NCBI RefSeq assembly: GCF_041504345.1
Contig: NZ_CP167895.1
Coordinates: forward strand, 124,001 to 188,000
Reading direction: 5' to 3'
Origin: Vibrio sp. BS-M-Sm-2
Lineage (GTDB): Bacteria; Pseudomonadota; Gammaproteobacteria; Enterobacterales; Vibrionaceae
Length of the DNA: 64,000 nt
The notes under the pieces were generated by a model, which had not been told where the DNA came from, did no database searches, and saw only the letters and a program-made list of their open reading frames with translations. Shown here one piece after another: positions 55,004-63,990 of this stretch. The position numbers and the translations under genes are program-made. Positions within the stretch are counted from its first letter, which is position 1. Every line of letters begins with the position of its first letter.

Positions 55004-55657
55004 TTAATCCAATGGCAAGTGACCCGTTTTCACTAGGATAACCGTCTCTTCTTCCACATAAGGGAAATGCTCGCTCATATGAGGGCTACGCATCCAAGTG
55101 TGTTTTGGATACACGCCATGTTCATCTTTAAAAGTGCCCGACAACACAAAGATCTCTTCACCACCAAAATGACGATGTGGCTGAAAGCGTTCGCCGACAG
55201 GCCACTTCACTAAAGCAACATGTTCGTGCTCAAACTCGTGCAGCGGCATCACTTGTAAGCCACCGATGCCCGGAAGCCATTCCGTTTCTAGGGTATTGAT
55301 ACGAACTTGAGTTAAGTCTCTCGCATCAAACTGATTAAGCTTCACCAAGATCGTGCAGCCATCTTTGCTTGATGGAGAATGCGCACTGCCCGGGGGATTA
55401 CGGATATAAGTGCCCGCAGGGAAATCTCCAGTTTCATCTGAGAACACACCCTCTAATACGAATATCTCTTCGCCTTGCGGATGCGGGTGCTCAGAAAACG
55501 AAGATTCAGGATCGTACTTCACAACACTGGTCGTGTGGCCCGATTCTTTCTCTTCTCTTTCAAGCGGCTTACGCCAAACCCCTTTGGCAGGGCTTGCAAT
55601 CCAGTCTAATGATTCGGTTTCAATAACCAGCTTTTTTGAAAAGTCCATGTTGAACAT
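55004..55657 (-). CDS. Double-cupin ChrR-like protein
   Basis: A 217-residue protein with two ChrR-type cupin repeats: EHPHPQGEEIFVLEGVFSDETGDFPAGTYIRNPPGSAHSP in the first half and PHRHFGGEEIFVLSGTFKDEHGVYPKHTWMRSPHMSEHFPY in the second. Each has the H-x-H...E...H metal ligands. ChrR cupins occur as anti-sigma sensors, but this protein has no anti-sigma zinc-finger domain, so it is probably an enzyme or a metal-binding sensor. Start ATG 55657, with a further ATG at 55648. Single gene. Confidence 0.85.
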   Translation of the reverse strand: MFNMDFSKKLVIETESLDWIASPAKGVWRKPLEREEKESGHTTSVVKYDPESSFSEHPHPQGEEIFVLEGVFSDETGDFPAGTYIRNPPGSAHSPSSKDGCTILVKLNQFDARDLTQVRINTLETEWLPGIGGLQVMPLHEFEHEHVALVKWPVGERFQPHRHFGGEEIFVLSGTFKDEHGVYPKHTWMRSPHMSEHFPYVEEETVILVKTGHLPLD

Positions 55658-55792
55658 AATGGCGACCTTACTCTTGTTATCGTTTTAATTATTCTAATTA
55701 TCTTTCTAGCTTTTATTCTACGCGAATACTCATCAAGGAGGCTATCTCGCTGCTATTTTGCCTGCGTGACAGCCACCTAAAAAGGACCCTAA

Positions 55793-56560
55793 TTAATTGC
55801 GACCAGCAATCACACCGCCATCAACATCCCAGATTGCACCCGTTACCCAATCTGCACTGTCTGACAGTAAGAAAGAGATACTATTGGCGATGTCCTTCGG
55901 CAAACCTACTCGACCAATCGGGTGGAACGCGTTGAAACCTTCTAGCGCCTGATCCACTTCTTCCGGTTTAATGAAAGATTCGTAAATCGGTGTTTTAACC
56001 ACAGCCGGAGATACTGCATTCACGCGAATGTTATGCTCAGCCAGTTCCATTGCCATGTGTTGTGTTAATGCGTGCAGGCCTGCTTTAGCCATTGAATAGG
56101 CAGAAGATGGCGTCGCTTTGATTGCTTGCTTACCCCACATAGAACCAACGTTAACCACACTGCCACCGCCATTCTTGATCATCAATTTGCTTATAGCTTG
56201 AGTGATGAAAAAGGTTGCTTTATTGAGCTGCATGTATTGCTCATAATCAGATTCTTGGTGTTCAATAAACGCTTTAGGGTTGAAGTAACCCGCAGCATTC
56301 ACAAGGTAGCCAATGCCTTCTTCGAGCGACTCTAAATGCGTAATAAGGCGAGACACACTTGCATCATCATAAAGGTTGGCTTGCCAACCAGAAGCGTGGC
56401 CTAGCGATTGAAGTTCTGACACCGCTTTATCTAACTTAGTTGGGTTATTGCCGACAACCAACACATGGATGTTCTGAGCGACTAACTGCTTCGCGGTTTC
56501 AAAGCCCATACCACTTGTGCCACCGATTACTACTGCAATACCATTTTTAGTGAAGTTCAT
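55793..56560 (-). CDS. SDR-family oxidoreductase
   Basis: A 255-residue classical short-chain dehydrogenase. Cofactor motif T-G-x3-G-x-G is present as VVIGGTSGMGFETA, then NAAG in YLVNAAGYFN, catalytic Ser in NVGSMWG and Y-x3-K in SAYSMAKAGLHAL. ATG 56560 has TAGGAGATAAC upstream; the ORF's longer N-terminus to 56632 is not used. It is divergent from an HxlR regulator with a palindromic site between them. Substrate unknown. Confidence 0.9.
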   Translation of the reverse strand: MNFTKNGIAVVIGGTSGMGFETAKQLVAQNIHVLVVGNNPTKLDKAVSELQSLGHASGWQANLYDDASVSRLITHLESLEEGIGYLVNAAGYFNPKAFIEHQESDYEQYMQLNKATFFITQAISKLMIKNGGGSVVNVGSMWGKQAIKATPSSAYSMAKAGLHALTQHMAMELAEHNIRVNAVSPAVVKTPIYESFIKPEEVDQALEGFNAFHPIGRVGLPKDIANSISFLLSDSADWVTGAIWDVDGGVIAGRN

Positions 56561-56621
56561 TTTGTTATCTCCTAAGTCATGTGAACGTGGTAATCTTAGG
56601 CCTTGAACTAACACTATGAAT

Positions 56622-56653
56622 AGTAAGTACAAATCGGTTAGGTAGGTACTTAT
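56622..56653. promoter_or_regulatory. Candidate HxlR operator
   Basis: AGTAAGTAC (56622-56630) and GTACTTATT (56645-56653) form an inverted repeat (8 of 9) separated by 14 bases in the divergent SDR-hxlR promoter region, 12 bases before the hxlR start. Confidence 0.6.
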
Positions 56654-56665
56654 TGGTACATCTTT

Positions 56666-57004
56666 ATGAAAAATCAGGAAAACTTTTTTTCAAGAAAATC
56701 AGCACCAGAGCGTTCAGCTCGCATGGTCGAAACCATCTACGGCTGTAAATGGTCGCTAACGGTTTACCAATTACTGGCAAATGGCATTAATCGCCCCGGT
56801 GAAATGGTGCGCTCAGTAGAAGGATTATCGACCAAGGTATTGAATGAATGTTTGAAGCGAAATGTAGAATTCGGGATTTTAGATAAGCAAATGTTCAACG
56901 AACTGCCACCAAGAGTTGAGTACCAAGTGACACCGTTCGGTGAGAAGTTCTTGTTGATTCTAGACCAGCTGGAAAACCTACAAAACGAAATCGACGAGAT
57001 GTAA
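56666..57004 (+). CDS. HxlR-family transcriptional regulator
   Basis: A 112-residue winged-helix regulator. VETIYGCKWSLTVYQLLANGINRPGEMVRSVEGLSTKVLNECLKRNVEFGILDKQMFNELPPRVEYQVTPFGEKF is the classic HxlR domain (split by the usual Pro-Arg wing). Only one Cys (in YGCKW) is at the conserved redox position of HypR-type family members, so electrophile sensing is possible. It is divergent from the SDR gene and likely represses it through the palindrome between them. Confidence 0.9.
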   Translation: MKNQENFFSRKSAPERSARMVETIYGCKWSLTVYQLLANGINRPGEMVRSVEGLSTKVLNECLKRNVEFGILDKQMFNELPPRVEYQVTPFGEKFLLILDQLENLQNEIDEM

Positions 57005-57075
57005 GTTCGAGCCAGTCCAACTATTGTCAAAAAACGGAAGACAAAAGAAGGAAGACGGACGACAGCACGCAGCGC

Positions 57076-57982
57076 CTAACTGACTGGCATTTGTTCAAAG
57101 CGTCCTTTTACGAAATCAATGAAGGTTCGAATTCGGCTTGGTTGATAGCGGTCTCGATGGTAGATCGCTGAAAAGTCCACTTTCGGTACCACCCACTCAT
57201 CAAACACTTGCAGCAGTTGCCCGTCGTTGAGTTCTTGTAAGCAATAGATAGTTGGAACACGAATAATTCCGTTGCCCGACTTAGCACCCTGCACCAACAC
57301 TCGGCCATTTTTGCATTGCAACCTGCCCGTCACATGCACATCGACCGTTTTCTTGGTGTCGTCCAACGCTTGAAAACTCCACTTACGCACTGACCCCGTT
57401 AAGCAATCATGATGGATTAGATCTTTAGGGTGATTTGGCTTTCCTTTGCGAGCGAAATACTCAGGACTCGCGAGTGTTCCCATTTCAATATCCAATAGCT
57501 TTCTAGCGATAAAGCCCGCGTCTTCTAAGCTCCCCATACGAAAAGCGATATCAAAGGCATCTTCAATCAAGTCGACTCGGTTGCTACTGAAATCAAGACT
57601 AATACTGATGTCTGGATAGAGCTGCATAAACTCATTGACCAGATCCGCGATGATCACCTCACCCAAATAACCGCCGACACAGTTTACTTTTATGTCGCCA
57701 CGTACTTCTTCTGACATCGTCCACAGCAGCAATCAGAGCTTGGTCTATATTATCTAAGGCTTGTTCGCATCTCGCGTACAGATCTTGCCCTGCGTGCGTC
57801 AGCCTTAAAGTTCGAGTAGTGCGGATAAACAACGTCACACCCATCTGCTTTTCTAGGCTACTCACTTGGCGTGATACGTGGGAGCGCGACACATCAAGCT
57901 CCTCCGCTGCTTTAGTGAAGTTACCTAAACGAGCGATAAGCACGAAAGAACGAATATCAGACAGGTTAATTTGATTGAGCAT
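57076..57982 (-). pseudogene. LysR-family regulator, frameshifted
   Basis: Two frames together give a full LysR protein of about 300 residues: the N-terminal helix-turn-helix (SDIRSFVLIARLGNFTKAAEELDVSRSHVSRQVSSLEKQMG) from 57982, and the effector domain (MSEEVRGDIKVNCVGGYLGEVIIADLVNEF) from about 57720 to 57076. The frames switch in the linker near 57715-57735, needing removal of one base (or addition of two) around GCTGCTGTGGACGATG. There is no long homopolymer here. It is divergent from an SDR gene with an 18-bp inverted repeat between them. Either a young pseudogene or a sequence error. Confidence 0.85.
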
Positions 57983-58041
57983 GGTCGCCAGCTTAGTTGT
58001 GAGATTTTAAGATGATGAAGTAATAGAGAGCACATGTTCAT

Positions 58042-58059
58042 TGTTGCACCACAGCAACA
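58042..58059. promoter_or_regulatory. Inverted repeat, candidate LysR box
   Basis: TGTTGC-ACCACA-GCAACA, a perfect 6+6 inverted repeat fitting the T-N11-A LysR pattern, located 60 bases before the lysR start and 149 before the SDR gene. Confidence 0.5.
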
Positions 58060-58207
58060 GTGTTTCAAGTAAAGCGCTATATATCAACAATGCTATTTTC
58101 CTTAATATACCTCCATCGCAACGAAGCAAGACAACAAGCACTTGATTCGAATGCACTTAAACAACACGTCGTAGCCAACCGACGCAATAAAAGTACAGAG
58201 GAAATAA

Positions 58208-58927
58208 ATGAAAAAACTAATCGTAATTACAGGTGCAAGCTCTGGTATTGGTGAAGCAATCGCTCGTCGTCTAAGCGATGAAGGTCATCCTCTGCTACTT
58301 TTAGCTCGTCGTATTGATCGTCTTGAAGTGCTGAACCTACCAAACTCTCTATCTGTGAAAGTAGACGTAACAGACAAATCTTCTTTTGATGCAGCAATCG
58401 CACAAGGTGAAGAGAAATTTGGCCCTGTGGACGCGCTTATCAACAACGCTGGTGCAATGCTTCTTGGTCAAATCGATACTCAAGACGCTCAAGAGTGGAA
58501 GACAATGTTCGATGTGAACGTGATTGGTCTTCTAAACGGCATGCAGTCTGTACTTGCTCCGATGATGGAACGTAACACAGGTACTATCATCAACATCAGC
58601 TCTATCGCGGGTAAGAAAACATTCCCAAGCCACGCTGCTTACTGTGGTACTAAGTTCGCGGTTCACGCTATCTCTGAAAACGTACGTGAAGAAGTGGCGG
58701 CTTCAAACGTTCGTGTTACCACTATCGCACCGGGTGCTGTAGAAACTGAGCTTCTGTCTCACACAACATCTCAAGAGATCAAAGACGGTTACGATTCTTG
58801 GAAAGAAGACATGGGCGGCGTATTGGCAGCTGACGATATCGCTCGCGCTGTATCATTCGCTTACCAACAACCACAGAACGTATGTATCCGTGAGATTGCT
58901 CTAGCACCAACTAAGCAACAGCCATAG
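58208..58927 (+). CDS. SDR-family oxidoreductase (YdfG-like)
   Basis: A 239-residue classical SDR with VITGASSGIGEAIARRL, INNAGAMLLG, catalytic Ser in INISSIAGKK and the Y-x3-K region AYCGTKFAVHAISENVREE. Sequence and length resemble YdfG-type dehydrogenases that act on serine or 3-hydroxy acids, and related keto reductases. GAGGAAATAA precedes the ATG. It is divergent from the broken LysR gene, so if that is a true pseudogene its control may be lost. Ends in a terminator. Confidence 0.9.
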   Translation: MKKLIVITGASSGIGEAIARRLSDEGHPLLLLARRIDRLEVLNLPNSLSVKVDVTDKSSFDAAIAQGEEKFGPVDALINNAGAMLLGQIDTQDAQEWKTMFDVNVIGLLNGMQSVLAPMMERNTGTIINISSIAGKKTFPSHAAYCGTKFAVHAISENVREEVAASNVRVTTIAPGAVETELLSHTTSQEIKDGYDSWKEDMGGVLAADDIARAVSFAYQQPQNVCIREIALAPTKQQP

Positions 58928-58962
58928 GCCTTTGCTATCGCTACTAAACAAGCGATGAACTA

Positions 58963-58997
58963 AAAAGCGCCACTACTTATTCAGTAGTGGCGCTTTT
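58963..58997. terminator. Terminator between convergent genes
   Basis: AAAAGCGCCACTAC-TTATTCA-GTAGTGGCGCTTTT, perfect 14-bp stem serving the SDR gene and the convergent lipoprotein gene. Confidence 0.9.
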
Positions 58998-59033
58998 GTT
59001 TTGATTCAATCTAATTGCTAGTAAGAAGCGTGA

Positions 59034-60842
59034 TTAAAACTCAACGCGGTAAACTGATGTGCTGCCGCTCACTTCATTGCCGACCGCGATAAAGTGGTTA
59101 CCAGAGCGAGTGAAATACTTGATTGACTCTGGACCTAAATCACCCGCTTTAGCGTTGTAAGTCTCGTTGTCGCAATCACCGTCTTCATCAACTTTGGTAC
59201 ACACTGGTTGTGTAAAGTCTCGGTTGTTCAAGTAACTGATGAAACTCGTGTTTTTAGGCTGTGTTACGTCGTAAACCATGATGCCACCTTGGCGCTCAAG
59301 ACCAATAAAGGCATACTGCTTACCGTTAATCTCAGCCACTTCGATAGCCTCAGGTTCAACCCCTTTGTCATCGCTGCGATCGTCACCACTTTGGTTGTTA
59401 TCATTGGTGCTGTTGAAGTTTGCAGGATCTTGATCAAGAACGATTCGAGCGAAATCATCGCCGCTATCAAACACTAACTCGCCAGATTCATCCCAAATAG
59501 AGAAAGAACGGCTACCGAATGCTTGAACTTTTTGGTCAGCAGCAAGTGTGCCTTGTGGCTTAATCACCTTAAGACGAGCCAGTTGTTTGTTGTCTTTCAA
59601 TGCACCAGCCAATGGGTGGTTAGCATCAACATCTAGCTTCTTGCCACGTACTTCATCAACATAAGCGATACAAAAGTCTTTTTCTGTGGTGTAGTTTTCG
59701 GTGCCTTTATAATCATCACCATCCCACTCAAAACCTTTCTCGTCACACACTTTTTGCGTCGTTTTGATGCCATATTCACGACCATCACCTTCGTTCGCAG
59801 TCACAATGTAGGTGTTACCATCAACACTGTAGCTGGTGATGCTATCTGGCATGTAAAGGCCTTCTAACATTGCGTAGCTTTGGAGATTTCCGATGTTTTT
59901 GTCTTTGTTTGACGCATCTAGCTTAGCTTTATCCCAAGGCTTGCCGCCTAATCCCAGAATTGCATCGACTTGTGCACTCGCCACATCAATCGCTGCCAAA
60001 GCGTTGTTCTCTTGAAGAGCAACGTAGAGTTTTCCGTTATCCGCAAACGTTAGGTATTCCGGTTCAAGGTCTTGAGCTACGGTTGCATTCGGCGCAGAGA
60101 TTCGAACCTTGTCGGTCAGCTCTGCATGGCGAGGCTGACCTTGGTTGAATGCCTTAAAATCGATCTGCGTGATTTTTGCTTGCAGAGGACCACTGCTTAA
60201 ATCCACCAGCGTTACTGAGCCTTCAGGATCAATGCTGTAATCCGCATTCGGCTCACCTTCGTTTGCTGATGCGATGTAACGGCCGTCTTTCGAGAAGCTC
60301 ACCATGTCTGGCAATGCGCCAGCAGCGTATGTGGTAATCAACTCTAGTGTATCTGAGCGATAAAGCGCAATTATGCCATTTTGTTGCTTGTCAGCATTTT
60401 CGATCGCGACAGCAACTAAGCCTTGATGAGTCGATACACTGTTCGCAGCACCGATATTAATACCCGAAGCTGCAGCGGCTGTTTGAAGGTCTATCGAGCC
60501 CTCAGATGTCGGTGCGCTATCAGCATTCATCGACAACACATCGACTTTCTGCGCTTGAGCGTTAACCACATAAAGCTTATCGGTACATGAATCGTAGCTG
60601 ACAATTTCTGCTGCGGAAGTTGCGAAGGGAGCGTCAGCAATAGAGCTGCCCACTAAAGTAAGCCCAGTTACCACAGCATCGCTCGCGATTGGTTGCTGGA
60701 TGGATTGGCATTGAAGGCTAAAAGCATCAAGTGATGTTTGAGATGATGTTGTCGGCTTTGAAGTTGATTGAGAACAACCAACTAGAGCCGAGCTTACTGC
60801 GATAGGTAGTAATAAAGTCAGCTTATTAAATTTACGATTCAT
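59034..60842 (-). CDS. Choice-of-anchor I family lipoprotein
   Basis: A 602-residue exported protein. The N-terminus is a lipoprotein signal peptide with lipobox LVGC (Cys23), followed by a Ser/Thr linker. The rest is a long beta-propeller-like domain: EIVSYDSCTDKLYVVNAQAQKVDVLSMN, then GRYIASANEGEPNADYSIDPEGSVTLVDLS, and near the end AFIGLERQGGIMVYDVT and GPESIKYFTRSGNHFIAVGNEVSGSTSVYRV. This matches proteins called choice-of-anchor I, some annotated as alkaline-phosphatase-like. Enzymatic role is unproved. Single gene. Confidence 0.85.
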   Translation of the reverse strand: MNRKFNKLTLLLPIAVSSALVGCSQSTSKPTTSSQTSLDAFSLQCQSIQQPIASDAVVTGLTLVGSSIADAPFATSAAEIVSYDSCTDKLYVVNAQAQKVDVLSMNADSAPTSEGSIDLQTAAAASGINIGAANSVSTHQGLVAVAIENADKQQNGIIALYRSDTLELITTYAAGALPDMVSFSKDGRYIASANEGEPNADYSIDPEGSVTLVDLSSGPLQAKITQIDFKAFNQGQPRHAELTDKVRISAPNATVAQDLEPEYLTFADNGKLYVALQENNALAAIDVASAQVDAILGLGGKPWDKAKLDASNKDKNIGNLQSYAMLEGLYMPDSITSYSVDGNTYIVTANEGDGREYGIKTTQKVCDEKGFEWDGDDYKGTENYTTEKDFCIAYVDEVRGKKLDVDANHPLAGALKDNKQLARLKVIKPQGTLAADQKVQAFGSRSFSIWDESGELVFDSGDDFARIVLDQDPANFNSTNDNNQSGDDRSDDKGVEPEAIEVAEINGKQYAFIGLERQGGIMVYDVTQPKNTSFISYLNNRDFTQPVCTKVDEDGDCDNETYNAKAGDLGPESIKYFTRSGNHFIAVGNEVSGSTSVYRVEF

Positions 60843-60985
60843 ATATCCTCCATAATTTGAATCGCGATCATAGAGGCCGCTTATGACAGTTATCTTTACC
60901 TTTTGTTAACAATAGGTGACGACAATCGGTTCCACTTACCTATAACAACAGCAAGTTGGAATGAGCGTTTCATTAACAAGCAAGC

Positions 60986-61025
60986 AAAAAAAAGCGCCCA
61001 AGCTGGCTGGTGCTTGAGCGCCTTT
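60986..61025 (-). terminator. Terminator of ompW
   Basis: On the minus strand GGCGCTCAAGC...GCTTGGGCGC (one mismatch) followed by TTTTTTTT. Confidence 0.85.
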
Positions 61026-61044
61026 AGTAAACTGAATAGGTGGG

Positions 61045-61686
61045 TTAGAAGTTGTAACCACCACCGATCATGAATACCCATGGGTCTATATCAACGTCTG
61101 TTTTGAACGTGTCTGTAGCCGTTTTGTATGTCGCTGTAGTACCGATGTCTGCGTACCAAACCGATGCGTTTAGGAACCAGTCCTCATTGATCATGTAGTC
61201 AATACCAATGTTTGCAGCAAGGCCCCAAGAATCATCCAAAGACACATCCGTTAGGCCTGCATTTTTGCCGTTAGCATTCAATCCTTCGTCAAAGAACACA
61301 GTGTAGTTGATGCCCGCACCTACGTAAGGACGGAAGTCGCTGTTCGCTTCACCAAAGTAATATTGAACCATGAACGTTGGCGGAAGGTGTTTAGTATCAG
61401 CAATTTTGCCTAGACCGTTGACAGAAATGCTATGAGAAAATGGGCTTGCAGCTAGGACTTCAAAACTGATGTTGTCAGTGAACATGTAACCGAAAGTTAG
61501 ACCAAGTTGAGTATTAGAATCAACTGAGAATTCTAGGTCAGGATTGTTAAGTACAGCGTCACTGCTGTCGTTTGGAGATACCGTTGCTGCACCTGCACGG
61601 ATGATGAAATCACCTTCTTTATGAGCAAGAACATTCGTTGACATAAGAGCCGCAATAACCGCAATACCACATACTGTTTTTTTCAT
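61045..61686 (-). CDS. ompW: Outer membrane protein OmpW
   Basis: A 213-residue outer-membrane eight-stranded beta-barrel. Signal peptide MKKTVCGIAVIAALMSTNVLA, then HKEGDFIIRAGAATVSPND, the standard OmpW start. Internal strands include LGLTFGYMFTDNISFEVLAASPFSH and LPPTFMVQYYFGEANSDFRPYVGAGINYT, and the C-terminus ends in Phe (GGGYNF), as required for BAM insertion. OmpW passes small hydrophobic molecules and responds to oxygen and salinity. An FNR box sits 93 bases upstream of the start and a strong terminator follows. Confidence 0.95.
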   Translation of the reverse strand: MKKTVCGIAVIAALMSTNVLAHKEGDFIIRAGAATVSPNDSSDAVLNNPDLEFSVDSNTQLGLTFGYMFTDNISFEVLAASPFSHSISVNGLGKIADTKHLPPTFMVQYYFGEANSDFRPYVGAGINYTVFFDEGLNANGKNAGLTDVSLDDSWGLAANIGIDYMINEDWFLNASVWYADIGTTATYKTATDTFKTDVDIDPWVFMIGGGYNF

Positions 61687-62086
61687 TATTATTTCCTTTT
61701 GAGGGCTTATTCTTTATTGGTGAATGAGTAATCATTTCTTATTTTGCGTGCAAGGTAACATACAATAACCCTACTTTATTGATGGAAATCAATTTGTGAA
61801 AGGTTATGATTATTTGTGTAAATTTATATCGACCCGATCACTTTATTTCTTCATTTTATTGACAGTTTTGTAATGCAACTTTTCCGTGCATCATTTTGTT
61901 AACTCTGCCTTTTCACTTTGCTCTAATCTCTTTGGATCAAAATAGAGCAACCCAACATCCCGTACGCATCAATTTGGTGCAGTCTCGCAGAGTTCATTAT
62001 CACCTCGTTTAATATTCAATGAGTTACATTTGGCGTGGTGCTTGCAAGTCTATGTTCATAATCATAAATACATTGAGGTTCTGACT
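61687..62086. other. Divergent ompW-glgC intergenic region
   Basis: About 400 bases with no ORF of note. It contains the ompW leader, the FNR box (61779-61792), AT-rich promoter DNA, and the glgC leader. No terminator or repeat. Confidence 0.6.
61779..61792. promoter_or_regulatory. FNR box upstream of ompW
   Basis: TTGATGGAAATCAA is a perfect match to TTGAT-N4-ATCAA. It lies 93 bases upstream of the ompW ATG. E. coli ompW is FNR-activated under low oxygen. Confidence 0.82.
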
Positions 62087-63309
62087 ATGCAAGACACTCT
62101 AACAATCGTTCTGGCCGGCGGTGTTGGCTCTCGGCTTTCCCCCTCACCGATAACCGCGCAAAACCTGCGGTCCCGTTTGGTGGCAAATATCGAATCATCG
62201 ATTTCACACTAGCGAACTGCTTGCATTCTGGGCTTCGCCAAATACTGGTGCTGACTCAGTACAAGTCTCACTCTTTGCAAAAACACTTACGTGATGGTTG
62301 GTCGGTGCTTAACCCCGAGCTCGGCGAATACATCACCAATGTTCCCCCGCAAATGCGAACAGGTGACAGCTGGTATAGCGGCACGGCCGATGCGATTTAT
62401 CAAAACTTGTATTTGCTGTCTCGTAGTGAAGCTAAGCATGTAGTGGTGTTATCTGGCGACCATATCTATCGCATGGATTACGCCCCAATGCTCAAGCAAC
62501 ATAAGCAGAATGAAGCCGACTTAACGGTAGCCTGTATGGAGGTGTCGATTGATGAAGCTAAAGAGTTTGGCGTGATGGAAATTAACGAATCGCATCAGAT
62601 AAATAACTTCACAGAGAAACCACGTTACCCTGCATGTGTACCTGGTAGGCCGACACGAAGCATGGCTTCAATGGGGATTTACATCTTTGATAAAGAAATA
62701 CTGACACAGGCATTATTGGCGGATGCAGAAGATCCGAACTCAAGCCACGATTTTGGTAAAGACATCATTCCTAAATTGGTCGGCAACAACAGTGTTTACG
62801 CTTACAAATTTGGTGATGAAGAAGGACGCGTAACCCAAGATGCTTACTGGAGAGATGTGGGTACGATCGACTCTTATTACCAATCGAATATGGACCTGTT
62901 GAAACCGGCCTCACCTATCGATTTGTACCAACCAGATTGGGCAATTCGTACCTATGAGCCGCAACTGCCGCCCGCACGAACCATTGCTTCGGTCGAAGGT
63001 AACCAAGGGATCTTCATCAATTCAATGATCGCGAATGGCGTAGTGATTGAAGGTGGTTCAGCGCAAAACTCCATCTTCTTCCCGAAGGTAAAAGTGAACA
63101 ATGCGGCGATTGTGATTGATAGTATCCTGTTTGAAGATGTTGAGATTGGAAAAAATTGCCACATACAAAACTGCATCATCGATAAGAATGTTAAGGTGCC
63201 TGACGGAACCCAGATCGGTGTTGATAGCCTTGCCGATGCGAAACACTTCCACATATCAAAACAAGGCGTGATTGTGGTGCCATCTTCTTATGAGTTTAAT
63301 GAGTCTTAA
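62087..63309 (+). pseudogene. glgC: Glucose-1-phosphate adenylyltransferase, frameshifted
   Basis: ADP-glucose pyrophosphorylase, first step of glycogen synthesis. The N-terminal frame (from ATG 62087) gives MQDTLTIVLAGGVGSRLSP and then runs into nonsense; the next base-frame continues NRAKPAVPFGGKYRIIDFTLANCLHSG and on to 63309 with the catalytic and hexapeptide parts. Adding one C to the five-C run at 62139-62143 restores LSPLTDNRAKPAVPFGGKYR exactly and yields about 407 residues, right for GlgC. The GGVGSRL and KPAVPFGG motifs are otherwise intact. A missed base in the homopolymer is a strong alternative to a true mutation. Divergent from ompW. Confidence 0.9.
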
Positions 63310-63360
63310 CTCTAATACTGGTCACTCAACATTCTTCAGTAACAACCCCTTTACCTACAA

Positions 63361-63390
63361 AAAAGCGCCCCATAAAAACAGGGCGCTTTT
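63361..63390. terminator. Bidirectional terminator
   Basis: AAAAGCGCCC-CATAAAAACA-GGGCGCTTTT, perfect 10-bp stem between convergent glgC and the final gene. Confidence 0.9.
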
Positions 63391-63405
63391 CTAAATTGAA
63401 TCGAA

Positions 63406-63990
63406 CTACTTAGGTGCTAACTCGTAGTTTTCTTGCATCTCATGAGGGGCAATCCCGTACTCATAATCCCCTAAGTAGCCATCCTTATAGACCTTCATTC
63501 CATTCTCATCCCAGCTCACTTTGATCATCGCTGTATTGCCATCTTCACTGCCTAACAGCTCAAGCATTTCTGCATCAATCTTAATGGCTTTGATGGTTTT
63601 AATACGCTTAAACGGCTTGAACTCAGTGGTCGACGTTGGCAGTGAGCCATAGCTACTGATCCACGTCTCTTTGGGCACCAACCATTGGTTGAAAACATCA
63701 TCAACAATCGCTTTCGGCATGCTTGCAATAACCACATCGTCTGTCATTACATTATTGGTTTCTAAACTGTAACCACCCTTTCCATCTGAAACGTAGGTAG
63801 GAAAATCATCGCCAATTTCAGAATCAGCAGGCAAACGGCCTAACGTCACCGACTTCTTAACGTAAAGTTCTGCAGTTTCAAATTGCTGCATGATCTCCGG
63901 AATTTTCTGAAACTCAACAGGTGCAGCGAAAGCATTAAAGGCAAAAGAAAGTGAAGCCGCGATCGCAGAAAATTTAACAGGCATTTTCAT
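63406..63990 (-). CDS. Secreted hypothetical protein
   Basis: A 194-residue exported protein not recognised by family. A signal peptide ends near residue 22 (VKFSAIAASLSFAFNAFAA), followed by a mixed alpha/beta soluble domain with KIPEIMQQFETAELYVKKSVTLGRLPADSEIGDDFPTYVSDGKGGY. No lipobox or Cys pairs. ATG 63990 is used; ATG 63984 would also do. The window edge hides the ribosome-binding site and promoter. Probably periplasmic; function unknown. Confidence 0.75.
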   Translation of the reverse strand: MKMPVKFSAIAASLSFAFNAFAAPVEFQKIPEIMQQFETAELYVKKSVTLGRLPADSEIGDDFPTYVSDGKGGYSLETNNVMTDDVVIASMPKAIVDDVFNQWLVPKETWISSYGSLPTSTTEFKPFKRIKTIKAIKIDAEMLELLGSEDGNTAMIKVSWDENGMKVYKDGYLGDYEYGIAPHEMQENYELAPK

